A DNA stretch of 64,000 bases, taken from positions 9,672,001 to 9,736,000 of the forward strand of contig NC_071332.1 in assembly GCF_010183535.1 (NCBI RefSeq), written 5' to 3'. The DNA comes from Caenorhabditis remanei (lineage: Eukaryota; Nematoda; Chromadorea; Rhabditida; Rhabditidae). The notes under the pieces were generated by a model. The model did not search any database and was not told the DNA's origin. It was given only the letters and a program-made list of their open reading frames with translations. Within the stretch, counting starts at the first letter, position 1. Each line of letters begins with the position of its first letter. Of the stretch, positions 45,981-57,789 are shown one piece after another. A program made the position numbers and the translations under genes.

Positions 45981-48138
45981 CAACCTGAAATGAAATGAAA
46001 TTTGTAGCGCTGTCTGGAAAAACAGTGAGTGACGGAACACGGATAAGAATAGAAAAATAAGATCATTGACTCATTCGAAATCTTGTTTCGTTGGAAGGAT
46101 TGCATTTAGGGAGTGTAAATGGAGAGTGTAGACACGAGATTCTCATGGAATCTCTGGGAAAGCGGGTTGAGACAACTACAAGATCTTTGTGATGAAAGAC
46201 CGATTTTCGTGCTCAAAATATCATCTGACATGGGCAATTTTCATGTTTGTCAACCGACAACAACTGCGTGTTTTCGATTGTCAAAGAATTGTAATTACAT
46301 ACAAGACAAATGGAATGGACTGATATGATTCAGAAGGCGAAAAGGAGAATTAAACATAATTCAGAAGAATTCAGAAGGGCAGAACACAGGATTCGGAGAA
46401 AAAAGAGTTCTAGTTTCCGGTTGGATTGAATTAATGAAAAGTGCGGTGGCGAGTTTTACGTCTCTATAAAGGCAAACAGCGAGGTTAGATTTCTGATCAA
46501 ATCAGGCATAAGGAAAAGAAATGTAAATTCCAAGAAATTATAGAAAAAAAAACAATATGAGGCTGGTTTATAGCTCTAATCAGATACATTTTCAGATATA
46601 GGATTGACAATAATAACTACTATATAGGGTTTCATTACCGAATCTGCCTATTTTGTTTTACTTATCCTGCTTTTTAGAAAAATTACAATACTACATTCCT
46701 AATAAGATTCAGCTTAATTTTAGCTGTTCAATAAATCACAAACGTCTCATAAATCCTTCTTCGTTTTTCAACCTGCAACTATAATTTCTCCAGACATTAT
46801 TCTGCCAGATGAGAGACAAAACTACAGAGTTCTTCTGGGGAAAAGAAGTTGAATATAATGTGGTAGACAGGAATAAAACAATTGTTCGTTAATGAGGCGA
46901 TATCCCAATACAAGAGTTTTTTCTTCAAAAGTTGACAACTTGATTACCGACCATTGAGAACTGGACTACTGAACAAAAAGGGTACTGAAACTGTAGTCAA
47001 TAACTTAGTTTTGATATTAGAACCTGAATGACATGGGAGAGAAACGAAGTTTGAACCGAGTACTTCCGACGCTGAAATGAGCGAAAATAGTGTAGAAACT
47101 TTTGGTTCAGTTTGGAGTAAAGACTAGCAATATTTGTGAGAGAGAGACCTATAATTTTAGAATTTTCAAAATCTAAAAAGTAAATTTTCTCATGATATCA
47201 TTGGAGAACACTCGGAAACTTTTGAACACTGAACGAAATCGAAGAGGAGATTTCTTATTTCATGAAATTGAATGAAATGAAAATCATTAATTTTCCAGTC
47301 AAACAGTTTCAAAACGCTCATTGAACACGATGGAGAAGAGAAAAAATGAAGAGCTACATTCGGAATCAGTAAACCAAAAAGATCAATTTCAGAAGTCCGA
47401 CAAAATGTTGTATTTTCGGGGCGGTGGAAACGATATTATGGAATATAACAAAACGAGGGAAAATGTAATCAAAAGGAAATTGGATAAAACGTGATAACTT
47501 GTAACTTATCGAGGAGGCAAATTGGGGGAAAAAACTAATAATGGAAATATTCACTCAGGAAATCTAACCGAATTTAAACCAAATGGGACCTCGATTTGGA
47601 TTTGAGAAGTGAATTTTACGAGACTCTCGCATGAGAATTGGTGTGAAGAGTGTTGGAGATCAGTGAGCCCAGTATTAAAGTCTGGGAAAGATAATAATAT
47701 TGATGGTTTGATCTCGATTTCAGCTGCTCCCAGGTGGGGGAGTTGACATTGTGACGCAAAATAGAAACAAGGAAAGTTTAAATTAGAATTACATTCATAA
47801 CGTAGATTACCTGCAGTCTAAGAATATAAATAGTTTGTTTTAATAGATTCAACTATCTTTAATCTCTGGAGAATCATGATTTTCTCGTCTTAGGTATTCA
47901 GCGGTGTTTGAAATCAGGATTCCAACCAAAGAAGTCAATCGCATTGTTAATTTTATTTTACGATTCGTGCTTTCGTTACTCTTGTCCTGTAAAAGTGTAT
48001 GTAGTTCACTCCAACAAACAATTTTCTGAGAGAATATTTATTTAGTAAAACTTTGAAATATCAAAAATCTAAACGACAAGAGAATGGAAATGGGATCTAG
48101 GAACCCGTGGGAAAGATGCGAAATTCAGGAAATAGAAG
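45981..48138. other. 2.2-kb region without recognised genes
   Basis: Upstream of SRE copy 2 and downstream of the MIG-18-like gene. Only short frames without domains were found (for example 46119-46328 plus and 47366-47554 minus). No repeat, RNA gene or long palindrome was noticed. Confidence 0.5.
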
Positions 48139-50114
48139 TTAGTTGATTCTAACTTCATAGTAGACTCTATTCTCCTCTTTTTTACGATAACATTTGTACG
48201 TCTGAAAAAAAGAATTATCTAGAATCAACACATTCCTCGTACCTTCTTTCCGAGTGTTAATTCAGTATCCACATTGATTATTGTCTTGTCATCAACGATA
48301 CAGTTCAGAATAACTGTGGCTCCATCATCAGTGCATTTCTTTGTGAAGATTCCGTCAGAAACCCAACTGAAATTGAGATATTGAAGCTGTTTGGGGAAAG
48401 CGACAGTTTTTCACTTACACATCCCCAGCCTTTCTATTCGCCCCTTCGAAATCACAGGTAGTCTCCGGACTCTCCATCATTTGCTCAGCGGCTGGAACTT
48501 CTTGAACAGGGTCAGCAGGCTTTGATGAGAGAAGATCATCAACATCCATGGCTCCAAAGTTCTTGAACATTGGACCAAGGATCTCTACCGGACTCAACTG
48601 AAACTTTGATATTTTAATTTTTTCAGCTAGATTTGTGAACTTTGTTGAAGTGTTCCACTAAACGATATCTAGAGAGATAGCAACTTACCGTTGTTGCTCT
48701 CTGAGCTACATTTTGTTGTGGAGCAGCATCTCTGTGAAGTGAAACTTTCCCGTTTGAATCCATCACGCAACTGAAAATATACCGTAAAACTATTCTCCAT
48801 GTATCAAAATAATATTACACTTACTCATATTTGACTCCACTCAAAACCAAAGATCCGTTCAATGGAACAGGAATTCCAGAATCAGAAATACAATCCGAGA
48901 TTTGAACTCCTTTCTCCGTGCATCTAGCCATGAAACTCTTCTCGAATACCCATGAATCTCCGATCGAATGATCTCCACAACTCTTCTTTCTCTTGATATT
49001 CAATGTTCTTCTGATCTCGACAGTTCCATCTTTTTCCTTGATACATTCGTACTTCTGAAGACTAATTCGTTTTTTGTCCTTTAAAAGTCATTTCGTTTTC
49101 TATCTCCTAATCGTCACTTTTCTTTTCTCTCTCTCTCTCCAAACTGTCATAACCGGTTGGCAGTTATCACTTCAATCTAAACCAAATTAGGGTTGGGCAC
49201 CGGTCAAAAATAGTTGAAGATGAAGAGGAGAAAAGGAAGAAAGGAATGTAACGAGACATTTGATACTGGTCACTAGTTGTAGTAGTAGTAGCAGTAATAA
49301 TGAGTAATATGAAGCTTTGATCACTGACCGTATTTCTCTCGTGAACTGTCTGACCCGGCAACACTTGGACACCTTCCTCAGTTCGGCATCCGACTACTGT
49401 AGTTTTCCATCCATTTTTTGTGATTTCACATCGAAGAACAAATGTAGAACGGGCGACCTGATGAGAAGAAAAAGATAAAGAAACGTTTATAACGGTGGCA
49501 CAGGAAAAGTTTTGGCAATTTAGGTTCGTTCAAAGATTGTTTAGACTTGTTAAAAGAGAAAAGTGAGACCTGTTGATACGGTCAAAGAACGGAAAACCAT
49601 TTAACAACAATTTTGGAAAGTGGTGGAAGTAATTTTCAATTTAATACAATTTTGGGTGTTCTAGTACTTTTAAAAAACCAAACGCAATTACATTTTTTTC
49701 TAATAAAACGTAGAAAATTACAATACCTGAATCGTGAATGGTGTCTCATCATGTATTGCTATATGGTTACTGTAGTACGCTACCTTATAATCAACAAAGT
49801 CCAAAATAATTGTTTTTGACGTTCAGAAGAAAACAAAAACAATCTAGAATGTTCAATAGGTATCATCAAAAAGTCAGAAAGTTCCAGGTGTCAACAGTAC
49901 AAAAAATCATAAATCTCCTCATAATGTAGACACCGATAAAACACTAAAAGGCAGAAAGAAACTGCCAAATCGAAAAATGAATAGCTCCAGTTCTCTCTGA
50001 GAAATGACTTACCCAAGTATCTCCACTCTTATATTTCTCTCCTTTGTAAACACAACCGTTCACGAAATCTGACGTTGTCAGAAGTATCAGAAGCGGTAGT
50101 AGCTGTAGTAACAT
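48139..50114 (-). CDS. Secreted Cys-rich protein, MIG-18-like (fibronectin type I-like modules), 310 aa
   Basis: Minus-strand exons 50013-50114, 49329-49457, 48825-49078, 48689-48770, 48419-48597, 48243-48366 and 48139-48201 encode 310 aa. A Leu-rich signal peptide (about 1-20) precedes three similar modules of the form C-x(n)-G-D-x-W-V-x(n)-F-x-x-[RK]-C-x(n)-C. These are GCVYKGEKYKSGDTW, SCGDHSIGDSWVFEKSFMARC and CDFEGANRKAGDVWVSDGIFTKKC. This matches the family described for C. elegans MIG-18 and related secreted proteins (fibronectin-I-like), which act in extracellular matrix and gonad-cell migration. Specific orthology is uncertain. A TTTCAG abuts the ATG directly, so trans-splicing may place the leader immediately before the start codon. 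Confidence 0.75.
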
Positions 50115-51209
50115 CTGAAAACAAATGGTATTTTTCTTATCTAACTGAAAATGGGAAATCAAAGAAACATTCAGAAGAGAACGAACATCATCACTAATGG
50201 AATTAACTGGTTAGCAAGGAAAGCAAGTAGGTTAATGAAGATTCCTCCTATACAAAGTGTAACATTTTCATTTTCAACGTCTTCTTAGATTTCGAAAACT
50301 TGGTTTTTTCACTGTATCGGGGTCACATCTTCATCATTTTCATCTTCTGAATGTCTCGATTTAATCCGTGAAAAAAGATGAATTAGGAGAGAGAGATTGA
50401 GAGAAAGATAGAGATCATAGAATGATGATAAAGTAAAAATATTCGAAAAAACTGAGGGAAGAAGAGAAAAGTCTCTTCTTTTTTCAACCCAAACTGTGTA
50501 TTACTTGTCCTTGATCGTCCGAAATAACGAAGACGACGGAGACGAAGAAAAGTGGGCGGAGCTTCTCGGGAGATGCTGCAAAAGACTTGATGACGTCATC
50601 ATGAGAAGAAGACGTGAGGCAAAAAGTTGCAGCTATTTTGATGTTATCTATTGAGAATATGATGACCGGAAGAAGAGAGAGAAACGTAGATGGATAAAGG
50701 GAATCCATTTTGATCTACACACACTTCACAGTACAACTGTATCCTGCAACTGATAAACCAAACTGCAAGTTGATCTAGATATCTACGACACTTCCGACCA
50801 CTCCCTGAAAGACCTCAAACATCCGTGCAGCAGCATTTTCTCGAAACTTTTTTGATTGATTATCTTGGAAACCCAAGATGATGGTTTTAGTGTTAACAAC
50901 TGAAGGGCAATAAAATAAATATAAACTGAATGAATTCATCAATAATAGAACAAGAAAAATGGCAATTTATCACATATTGAACTAGTATCGGGATTGGTAA
51001 AACTGAAACTCGTGAGCGTCTTGATTGGATTGGGGCGGGGGTTTGTCAAGTGGCACATAACACTATATCGGGGAAGAGTGGGATGGGGTAAATAAATTAG
51101 CTAATTAAATAAATATATAACATTTGAGGTTTGTAAATAAATAAACTCTTTTTTACATATAAATAATTAGTAATGTTTGCATATATTGACTTAACTTTAA
51201 ACTACAAAC
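50115..51209. other. Intergenic between the MIG-18-like gene and the eea-1 stop
   Basis: Holds the promoter of the MIG-18-like gene and the 3' UTR of eea-1. A 74-codon minus-strand frame at 50484-50708 starts with a hydrophobic run but has no splice link to a domain and was not called. Confidence 0.5.
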
Positions 51210-54200
51210 TTATTTTTGAGATTCTGCGAAACAATGATTGCAAGCACGGACCGGATGTTTTGCACTGGCGATTCGAACAGACTTTGAACTACATGGATTA
51301 CAGTATATCTTTCCGCAAACTCTGCAATGATGCTTGCGAACAGTCAGTGAGAACACTTTTCCACACTCGGTGCAATTGATCGCTTCAGCATCATCGAGCC
51401 ATTTTCGTGAAGTGTAGCGGTCAGCGTCGATCTGAATTAATCGTGTGTATTATTTTCAATGACCAATAATTTCTAGCCGTTTATTCATAATAGGTTCACA
51501 AAAAGAAAGCTCATACCTGAAGTGACTGATTAGCTCTTCCCAATTCATGCATCGCAGACAAAGCTTCATCGAACCGTCTTTTGTTCTCTTGTGCTCTCTC
51601 TTTCTCGTACTCGATATCACTTTCATTTCCGAGACACCGTTCGATAAGCATATCCTTTTCGGCTTGCCACATTGCTTCTGCTTTTTTCAGTTCTGAAGAA
51701 AAACAATCAAGCTGTTTTTCAGAGCTTCATTTGAATCTTACCATCATATTCTTCCTTTAGTTTCTTCTGCTCGTCAAGTTTTTCTTTTTCTGCATTTCTC
51801 ACAGCGGCCATTTCGGCTTCAAGGGATTCGACAAGACGTTCTCTTTGAGTCAATCTGCTCTCCAAGTCTTCAACTTTCTGCTGAGTTGAACTCTCAAGAC
51901 TATCTATTCGTTCCATGAGTTTCTCCTGAAAAATGTTTTGTCTAAATGCTTTAACTATGAAAACTTACAATTTCTTGATTTTTCTCATTCACTTCCTTCT
52001 GGAGAGTTTGTTGTACATCAGTGAACATAGCTTCAAACTGAATTTTGCTTGATGTCATCTGAAAACAATTTTATGAAGGAATACGATGTATTCTGAGCAT
52101 ACCCTTTCTATCGTTTTACTCTTCTCAGCCATTTCTTTCTGCAGTTGTTCTACTTCCTCTTGCTTCTGGCTCTGTGTTCCACTGACGATCACTAACTTTT
52201 CCATTTCTTCCGCCTTTTCAGCTTCCAACTGTTCGATCTTTCTCTTTCCACTTGCCATTTCTTTCTCGAATTCTTCAATTCTCGAATTGAAAGATTCAAT
52301 CAATGAAATCTTTGAAAGGAGTTCGTCTTCAACAATACGTGATGTTGACTTCAGAGATTCAATTTCCTAAAAAAGTTTTCTTCATTACCGGAAAACCGTC
52401 TTTTAACGTTCTCACATTATCTTTTGATTCTATCGCTTCCTGAATTGAATGAATTGTAGATTCCCTCTCCTCTACTTCTTTTTCGAGTCTCGATTTTTCA
52501 GCAATAAGACTTTCAACATTCGCAGAGTTCTTCTCTTCCGCTTGTTTTCTACTGTCTTCTAGAGCTTGCACTTTGCTTGTTAGATTCTCATTTTCGGATC
52601 GAATCGATTCAGTTGTAGCAATGAGTTCTTCGCGTTCGTGGTTCTGAAACTGAGGGAATCAGAGCTGGGACTTTGTCGAATGGTCTTACCGAATTAGATA
52701 ACGATAACTTCAGTTTATTGATCTCTTCAGCCTTTTCCTCGTCTGATCGTAGAAGTCTTTCATTTTCATTTTTCGACTCTTCTAGCTGAGATTTGAATGA
52801 ACTCAACTGACTCTTTTCTTCTGATAAAGCTTCCTTCTCTTTTGTTAATTGATCTTGAAGAGATTTAAGTGTTGTGGAAGCTTCCTCATTTTCTTCTTGA
52901 TTCCTAACAATTTGAGCTTCAAACTCATCTCGTTTTGTCTTCCAATGAGCTTCCTTCTCATGCATTTCGGTCATCAGACTTTCCACTTCTTGCTGCTTCT
53001 CTGCCAGCTCACTGCTCACCTGAATCACATACTAAAAAGACAGACACACTATGAACTGGGAAGAGCGAACAGGTAAACGAGGTTAGCGGAAGCCGGTCAT
53101 ATTGGAAGTTAGATGAGGGAACGACGGACAAAACGAGACGTTGACTAGGGCGATAGAAAAGAAGTGACCAAATAAGGATTGGAGCACACGGGATTTTGGG
53201 TGACGTGCATCTAGAATTCTCAGAACTTCATGTAATGTTCGGTAGATACATTATTTTCCAATTGTTTTTATGGAAGCATAATTAGTTTTTGCGGTGAACT
53301 TTCTAATTTTGCTTTACAAGTTGTCAGTTTTAAACATTCCTAAAAGCTTTCAAATGCTGTTAGAAGACATAACCATAATTATTAGACAGAAATTTCGAAG
53401 GGTTTCAAAAACTGCAAGCTGACCTTCTCTACCTGCACTTTCAATTCTTCGATGAATGAGTTTGACTCCGTTAATTTGCTCTTCATTTCAGCCAATTCTG
53501 AATCTTTCGTTGAAACAGCAGAATCTCGATTGGAAACAGAAGCTTCCAACTCTCTTGCTCTCTTCTCCGCTTCCTCCAACTTCTGAACAGCATCCTCAAT
53601 TCTCTTCTTGTTTTCTTCCAAATGAGCATCCTTCTCTCTGACAACCTTGTCTCGTTCTTCGCTTTCTTTTTTTACTGTCTCAAGGTCTTTCTCAGATTTA
53701 ACAAGTGCATCCTTCAGCTTCAAAGTTCTATCACTGGATTTCTGTCGATCCTCTTCCATTTCTTTTTCCATTTCAACAAATCTTTCACTTTTTCTTCTTA
53801 TTTCATCCTCTGCTTCCGCGATTTTTCGTTCAAATGATTCCTTCTCTTGTTTCCATTTCTGTTCTTTGTCTGTCCTGGATGCTTCCGCCTCTCTCAACTT
53901 TTTCTCTAATTCTGAGATCTTATGCTCAAACTCTTCTGAAGCTTTCTTGTTCTTCTCGGCAAGTTCTTGAAGTTCCTTCGTTAACTTCTCTTTTTCCTGT
54001 TCCATTTGCTCAATAGCCATCTTGGCACCGCCTTCTCCTGTGGATATTTTCTCCATCAGTTCCTTCGAATTTTCTTGAACTTTATTTAATTGAAGAGTAA
54101 GATTCTCAACGAGAGTCGTCTGTTCTTTCAGATCGTTGCTGTATTTTGTGGCTTTTTTCTCACTTTCTGCTAGTTTTTCCCTCAATTCATTGATAGATGC

Positions 54201-55790
54201 ATCTCTCTCCGAAATTTCTGCATTCTTTTCTTCAACGAGTGTACGTTCTTTATCCAGAAGAGTTGAGATCGAAGACATTTCATTTGTCAAATCCAAATTC
54301 GACAATTCCATCTAGAAAAATATCGTTCACTTGACTAGTTCCTTTTTCGATTTTTATATTAATCCAATTCTTACCGATTTCAATCTCTCTCCCTGGGCGG
54401 CGACCTTCTCATCGAAAACGGTTTGCATTCGTTTCTGTTCGGCCGAATTCTGCAAATAATGTTTATAGACCTGATAGACTGCACCAATTACATATCGAGT
54501 TTCATTGTCAAATTCGTAAACGTAAACAAACCTTTTCAAATTTAGCCTTTAGACTATTTATCATTTCTTCATTAGAATTATTGATTCCGGAAAACAATTG
54601 AACACCACTTTCAGCCTCTTTGACTTTATCTTGGAGTCGTTTGACTAGCTGATGATTTTCAGCCAATTCGAAAACGTTCTCCTGGATTCGTTCTTCTAGT
54701 TGAAGAATTCTCTCATTTCGCTGTTTCAACTCATCTGATTGGGAATCATAAGAAATTTGTAACTGCTTCACTGTCTCTTCCCCTTCTAAAATTTTCTTCT
54801 CTAAGTTTTCATTGATGGCGTGTTGCTTCTCTCGTTCCATACTCAAATTTCGGATTGAATTCAAATGTTCCTTGATTTCAATATCTTTTTCCTGAGATAT
54901 TGAATCCATAATCGTTTGAGCATTGACAAGTTCCGTTCGGAGGACATTGACATCATCTTCAGAAGGCCTTTGATCGAGCATCTTCTCCAGGCGTGCCACT
55001 TCAATTTCATAGCGAACAACGTCGGAATTTGCTACCTTCAACTCTCTTTTCAGGTCTTCTCTTTCAACTTTAGTAGTCTCGTTCTCATCAGTCAACTCCC
55101 TCAAATTCACACTCAGCTGTTTCAGCTTGGCCATCAAATCGCCTCGTTCCTGCTTAACTTGTTGCAGTTCTCGTGTCTGTTGACCACTCTCCTTTTCCAA
55201 TTCCAAAAATTGCCGAGTCACCATACCCTTATCTGCAGTCAGAACTTGGATTTGTTGAGCCATATATGGAATTTCGTCTTCTGTCACATCTGATGCATTT
55301 GCCATAACTGTTTTGATATTGTCAAGTTCTTCTTTGATTCTTTCAGCAAATCGTTTCTCTTCAGTTACTCTTATTCTTAGTTCTTCAATCTCTTGATCTT
55401 TGGTACCGAATGCGAGTGGAGCTGCTTGTGGTGGTGCATACTCCGGATGGTTCCGATTTGCAGATGTCTTAAACTTTTAACAGGGGTTAAAATAATAATC
55501 AGGAAACTTACATCAGCATGTTTATTTTCAAAATGTGCAGTCAGCTCGTCAGCACTTCCGTGCTCAATCATACAAATCGGGCATAGAAAACCCTCAATTT
55601 CTTGTTCATTTTCAGATTTTTGTTGAGGCTGTGATTGAGAATCCTGGCTTGATACGCTAGCTCGACTGCTATTCGACAATCTGCCATCCAGCTGAAAGTA
55701 CACGATTTTCGATAAAGCATATGAAAAATGTTAGAATGAACTTACTTCATTGGCGACCTGTGAAACTTGTTTTTTGAACCTTTGTAGCAT
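51210..55790 (-). CDS. eea-1: Early endosome antigen 1 homolog: C2H2 finger, long coiled coil, FYVE domain
   Basis: Thirteen minus-strand exons give 1,205 aa: 55746-55790, 55512-55691, 54532-55467, 54375-54449, 53424-54311, 52690-53019, 52416-52643, 52103-52366, 51969-52058, 51742-51925, 51517-51692 and 51210-51431, with one further small join already included. An N-terminal C2H2 finger (FLCPICMIEHGSADELTAH, about 50-73) binds Rab5 in the family. More than 1,000 residues of heptad-rich Glu/Lys/Leu coiled coil follow. The C-terminal FYVE domain (about 1133-1205) has WLDD, RKHHCRVCG and RVC-like Cys pairs that bind phosphatidylinositol 3-phosphate on early endosomes. EEA1 tethers endosomes before fusion. 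The gene is divergent from gut-2, with 412 bp between starts. A TTTTCCAG ends 4 nt before the ATG. Confidence 0.93.
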
Positions 55791-56084
55791 GTGTTCTGGA
55801 AAACAACAGGTCATCAGACGATTTAATTAATCGTGGTGAATTGAATGGAACAGTGATTAAATAAGATATATAATGTAATGAAAGAGAGATAAGATCGATA
55901 TACACAAAAAGGAAATAGAAGGAGAAAAGCATTGATGTGACAACAAAACCGGCGCATTTTCTTCGTTTTCTGTCTCGAAAGATGATTCAAACATAGCGCA
56001 AAACAAACTGGCAAGTGGGTGTCTGTTGGTCACTAAACTAACCGGATTCCTCCGAGTTTCTCTGCGTCTCCGCGACGAGACTCG

Positions 56085-56107
56085 CAACGAAGCTCCGAAA
56101 TAACGCA
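56085..56107 (+). promoter_or_regulatory. Promoter element shared with mes-4 (eea-1/gut-2 copy)
   Basis: The blocks CAACGAA, CTCCG and AATAACGCA with single-base spacers match 14870-14892 at 21 of 23 positions. It ends 96 bp upstream of the gut-2 ATG and is in sense orientation to gut-2. A TCTGCGTCTC run lies just upstream (about 56060-56072). Confidence 0.6.
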
Positions 56108-56202
56108 CTGCGTGTTGTTTATTGAATTTTTGAACAATTTTTTTTCGTCAGAACTCAGGATTCTTTATAGTCTCTCGACGTATTCAACATCAGGATCAGA
56201 TA

Positions 56203-57590
56203 ATGGTGAGCTCTATTTTTTCTTCGAATCTGTATAAGCTAGTTAAACTTATAAAACTGTAAGCTTTTCAAATAGTAGTCCTTATTTTTCAGTATCTTTT
56301 CCCATTTCGGAAATTTTTGAAATATTACAATAAAAAAGTCGATAAAACTAATATTTCATACTTCAAATTTTATTTTTCAGCTCTTCTTCTCCTTCTTCAA
56401 GTCTCTGGTGGGCAAAGATGTCGTCATTGAGCTCAAAAACGATTTGAGGTATTTTTTAATTTCACTTCTTTCATTAAAAATAAGGCAACTGATTTCCTGG
56501 CTTGTGGCAAGACAACTATAAAATGCAACTTAAAAATGTTCGGTTTTTCCTTTTTGAAACAAATCTATTCGTACATTTATGCTATTTATGATAGCTCTCA
56601 GAACCGTTTTTCTACGAAGAATTCCTAACGTTCTCGCTGCCTAACGAATCACGAATTAAAAATATTTCAGTATCTGCGGAACTCTGCACTCAGTAGATCA
56701 ATATCTCAACATGAAGCTCACAGACATCACCGTCTCCGATCCAGAACGTTTCCCACACATGGTTTCAGTGAAGAACTGCTTCATCCGCGGATCCGTAGTC
56801 AGGTGAGTTATGCCATACTTGCAAAATTCCGGGCCGAGAAAGTGCCGGCCCGGTCGGCCCGGATTTGAATGTTTGAATTTTTTTTCACTAGAATTTTTTT
56901 TTCAATAATTTTTTTATCTGAAAATTTTCCAAATTTTTTCTCAAGAATATCAAAAAATCAGTTTTAAGCGAGTTATGAGACCTCAAAATTCCAAAAATCG
57001 CTCCCCGTCGTCATATTTTCAGTACATTTCAATAGAAATTCTCCTCGTCTGAACGTGAAATGCATTCATAAATGTTCATTTTTCGAATTTTTTCTTGAAA
57101 ATTTTTGAAAATATTGCTTTCACGTGTAGGACGAGGAGAATTTCTATTGAAATGTACTGAAAAAGTGCACGACTAGCATCGATTTTTGACATTTTGAGGT
57201 CTCATAACTCGCTTTAGACGCATTTTCAGACATGAAACCAAAAGAAATGTATATTTTTCCTGGCTTTCTGAATCGATTCATATCAAAAACCCTCAATTTA
57301 GAACTAGTTGTGTCCCCCTTTAAAATTTTTTTGCCTAAAAATTGGAAAATTTTCGAAAAAAAAAATTGAATTTTTTTAGTACTGAAAATCCGGGCCAAAC
57401 CGGGCCGGAGAAATTCTGATTTCGGCCCGGCCCGGCCCGTTGCAACTCTGAGTTATACTATGTCTTTACTGTTTTTCTCATGTGTGCATTTGCTTCCAGA
57501 TATGTCCAACTTCCATCAGACCAAGTCGACACACAGCTCTTGGCTGATTCATGCCGGAAAGAACTAGCCGATTCGAAGGCAAAACAATGA
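56203..57590 (+). CDS. gut-2: U6 snRNA-associated Sm-like protein LSM2
   Basis: Four exons, 56203-56205 (the ATG alone), 56381-56448, 56671-56802 and 57500-57590, encode 97 aa. The sequence is a complete LSM2: LFFSFFKSLVGKDVVIELK and NDLSICGTLHSVDQYLNMKL form the Sm1 motif, and the FIRGSVVRYV strand forms Sm2. LSM2 is part of the LSM1-7 mRNA-decay ring and the LSM2-8 ring that binds U6 snRNA. The third intron (697 bp) is long only because of an inserted hAT-like MITE; without it and one target duplication it would be 52 bp. It is a divergent neighbour of eea-1. Confidence 0.95.
56814..57450. mobile_element. GGGCC-rich hAT-type MITE, copy C, in intron 3 of gut-2
   Basis: The ends CATACTTGCAA... 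and ...TTGCAACTCTG are related inverted repeats, flanked by AGTTATGC (56806-56813) and AGTTATAC (57451-57458). That is 7 of 8 identical. GGGCC-type units lie next to both ends. The interior holds a long inverted repeat (about 56965-57225), including the block around GAGGAGAATTTCTATTGAAA and its complement near 57035. It is older or more diverged than copies A and B. Confidence 0.8.
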
Positions 57591-57789
57591 TTCTCGATTC
57601 TCATTCCCAAATCTCATCTTCCATTTTGACATATTATTTATGATACATAAAACATATTTATTTCATATCAGATTCCTTCTTTATTCACAGTTTCAAAGTT
57701 TGTTTATTGCTGATTTCTTTTTGATTCATCCTTGAGGGCACCGGTAAGATATTAGAAAAGTCGATAGATTTTTGTTAGTTTCTAGAATA

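Noticed and set aside
46119..46328. 69-codon plus-strand frame
   Set aside because: No domain, poor splice context and isolated. Likely chance.
50484..50708. Hydrophobic N-terminal-like frame upstream of the MIG-18-like gene
   Set aside because: The MIG-18-like gene already has its own signal peptide and an acceptor directly before its ATG, so this frame is not needed as a first exon.
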